This document shows positions 6,354 through 6,581 of a stretch of DNA of 6,581 nucleotides, piece by piece. A program made the position numbers and the translations under genes. The notes beneath the pieces were generated by a model, which worked only from the letters and a program-made list of their open reading frames with translations, was not told the DNA's origin and searched no databases. Positions within the stretch are counted from its first letter, which is position 1. Each line of letters starts with the position of its first letter. The stretch comes from an uncultured bacterium (GTDB lineage Bacteria; Bacillota; Clostridia; Lachnospirales; Lachnospiraceae): the NCBI GenBank assembly GCA_946543095.1, contig CAMNLO010000090.1:1-6581 (forward strand). Direction: 5' to 3'.

Positions 6354-6581
6354 TTGGAAAAACGATACGCGGATGTCATCGTAAAGATTTCCGGAGATAA
6401 GCTGGACCGTTCCTTCCAGTACAGGATACCTGAAGCACTGAAGGACGCGGCGGAACCCGGCGCTGTGGTGGAAGTGCCCTTCGGCCGGGGCGGACGGCTG
6501 GTCCAGGGATATATCCTGGGCATCACGGATGTCCCGTCTGTGGAAGAAAAAAAAATGAAATCCGTGGAGCGCATCATCACG
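6354..6581 (+). CDS. priA: Primosomal protein N' PriA (3'-truncated)
   Basis: First 76 codons of PriA, the superfamily 2 helicase that reloads the replisome at stalled forks. Only the N-terminal 3'-end-of-DNA-binding domain is visible: RYADVIVKIS at 4-13, LDRSFQYRIPEAL at 17-29, and VEVPFGRGGRLVQGYILG at 39-56, matching the family's conserved start (usually Y-A-x-V-x-V, L-D-x-x-F-x-Y-x-x-P and V-P-F-G). The helicase motifs and zinc-binding cysteines lie beyond the window. Start is TTG with a strong ribosome binding site. It is 37 bp behind murE with no terminator between, so it is probably co-transcribed with murE. A run of nine A (6547-6555) lies in its early coding region. Confidence 0.93.
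   Translation, partial: MEKRYADVIVKISGDKLDRSFQYRIPEALKDAAEPGAVVEVPFGRGGRLVQGYILGITDVPSVEEKKMKSVERIIT

Overview
The window reads as a chromosomal housekeeping segment of an anaerobic, GC-rich member of the Clostridia, most likely Lachnospiraceae. This rests on the fused SecDF, a SCIFF-peptide maturase directly in front of it, the order maturase-secDF-recJ-murE-priA, and protein wording typical of that family. The species cannot be named from the sequence. All five genes lie on the + strand and coding density is very high. The first gene (5' end missing) and the last (3' end missing) run off the window.

Layout: (1) 1-491 is the C-terminal part of a radical SAM/SPASM maturase for SCIFF, a six-cysteine ribosomal peptide. 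(2) 488-2785 is secDF, a 12-segment membrane protein that assists Sec export; it overlaps the maturase by ATGA. (3) 2798-4711 is recJ, a single-strand 5'-3' exonuclease of the DHH family. (4) After an 87-bp gap with a good sigma-70-type promoter comes murE (4799-6316), which adds the third residue, probably meso-diaminopimelate, to the peptidoglycan stem. (5) From 6354 a TTG-started priA (replication restart helicase) runs off the end. The maturase, secDF and recJ look like one transcription unit; murE and priA appear to start a second one. Maturase and SecDF have a plausible joint role in modifying and exporting a peptide. The others serve DNA repair/restart and cell-wall synthesis.

The most unusual item is inside recJ. 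Straight after the helix that follows catalytic motif I, the gene carries five copies of an exactly 36-bp tandem repeat (3097-3276), in frame. It adds about 50-55 residues of a 12-residue V-[DN]-I-T-Q repeat to a loop that is normally short, while all later catalytic motifs stay intact. The repeat core (GTTNACATAAC) recurs, reverse-complemented, as an 11-bp exact match inside a palindrome in the murE leader, which suggests a dispersed short element in this genome. A second unusual item is a perfect 8-bp inverted repeat with a 4-nt loop that spans the secDF stop codon, the recJ ribosome binding site and the recJ start codon. This looks like a translational coupling device.

No tRNA, rRNA, CRISPR array, insertion sequence or clear intrinsic terminator was seen.
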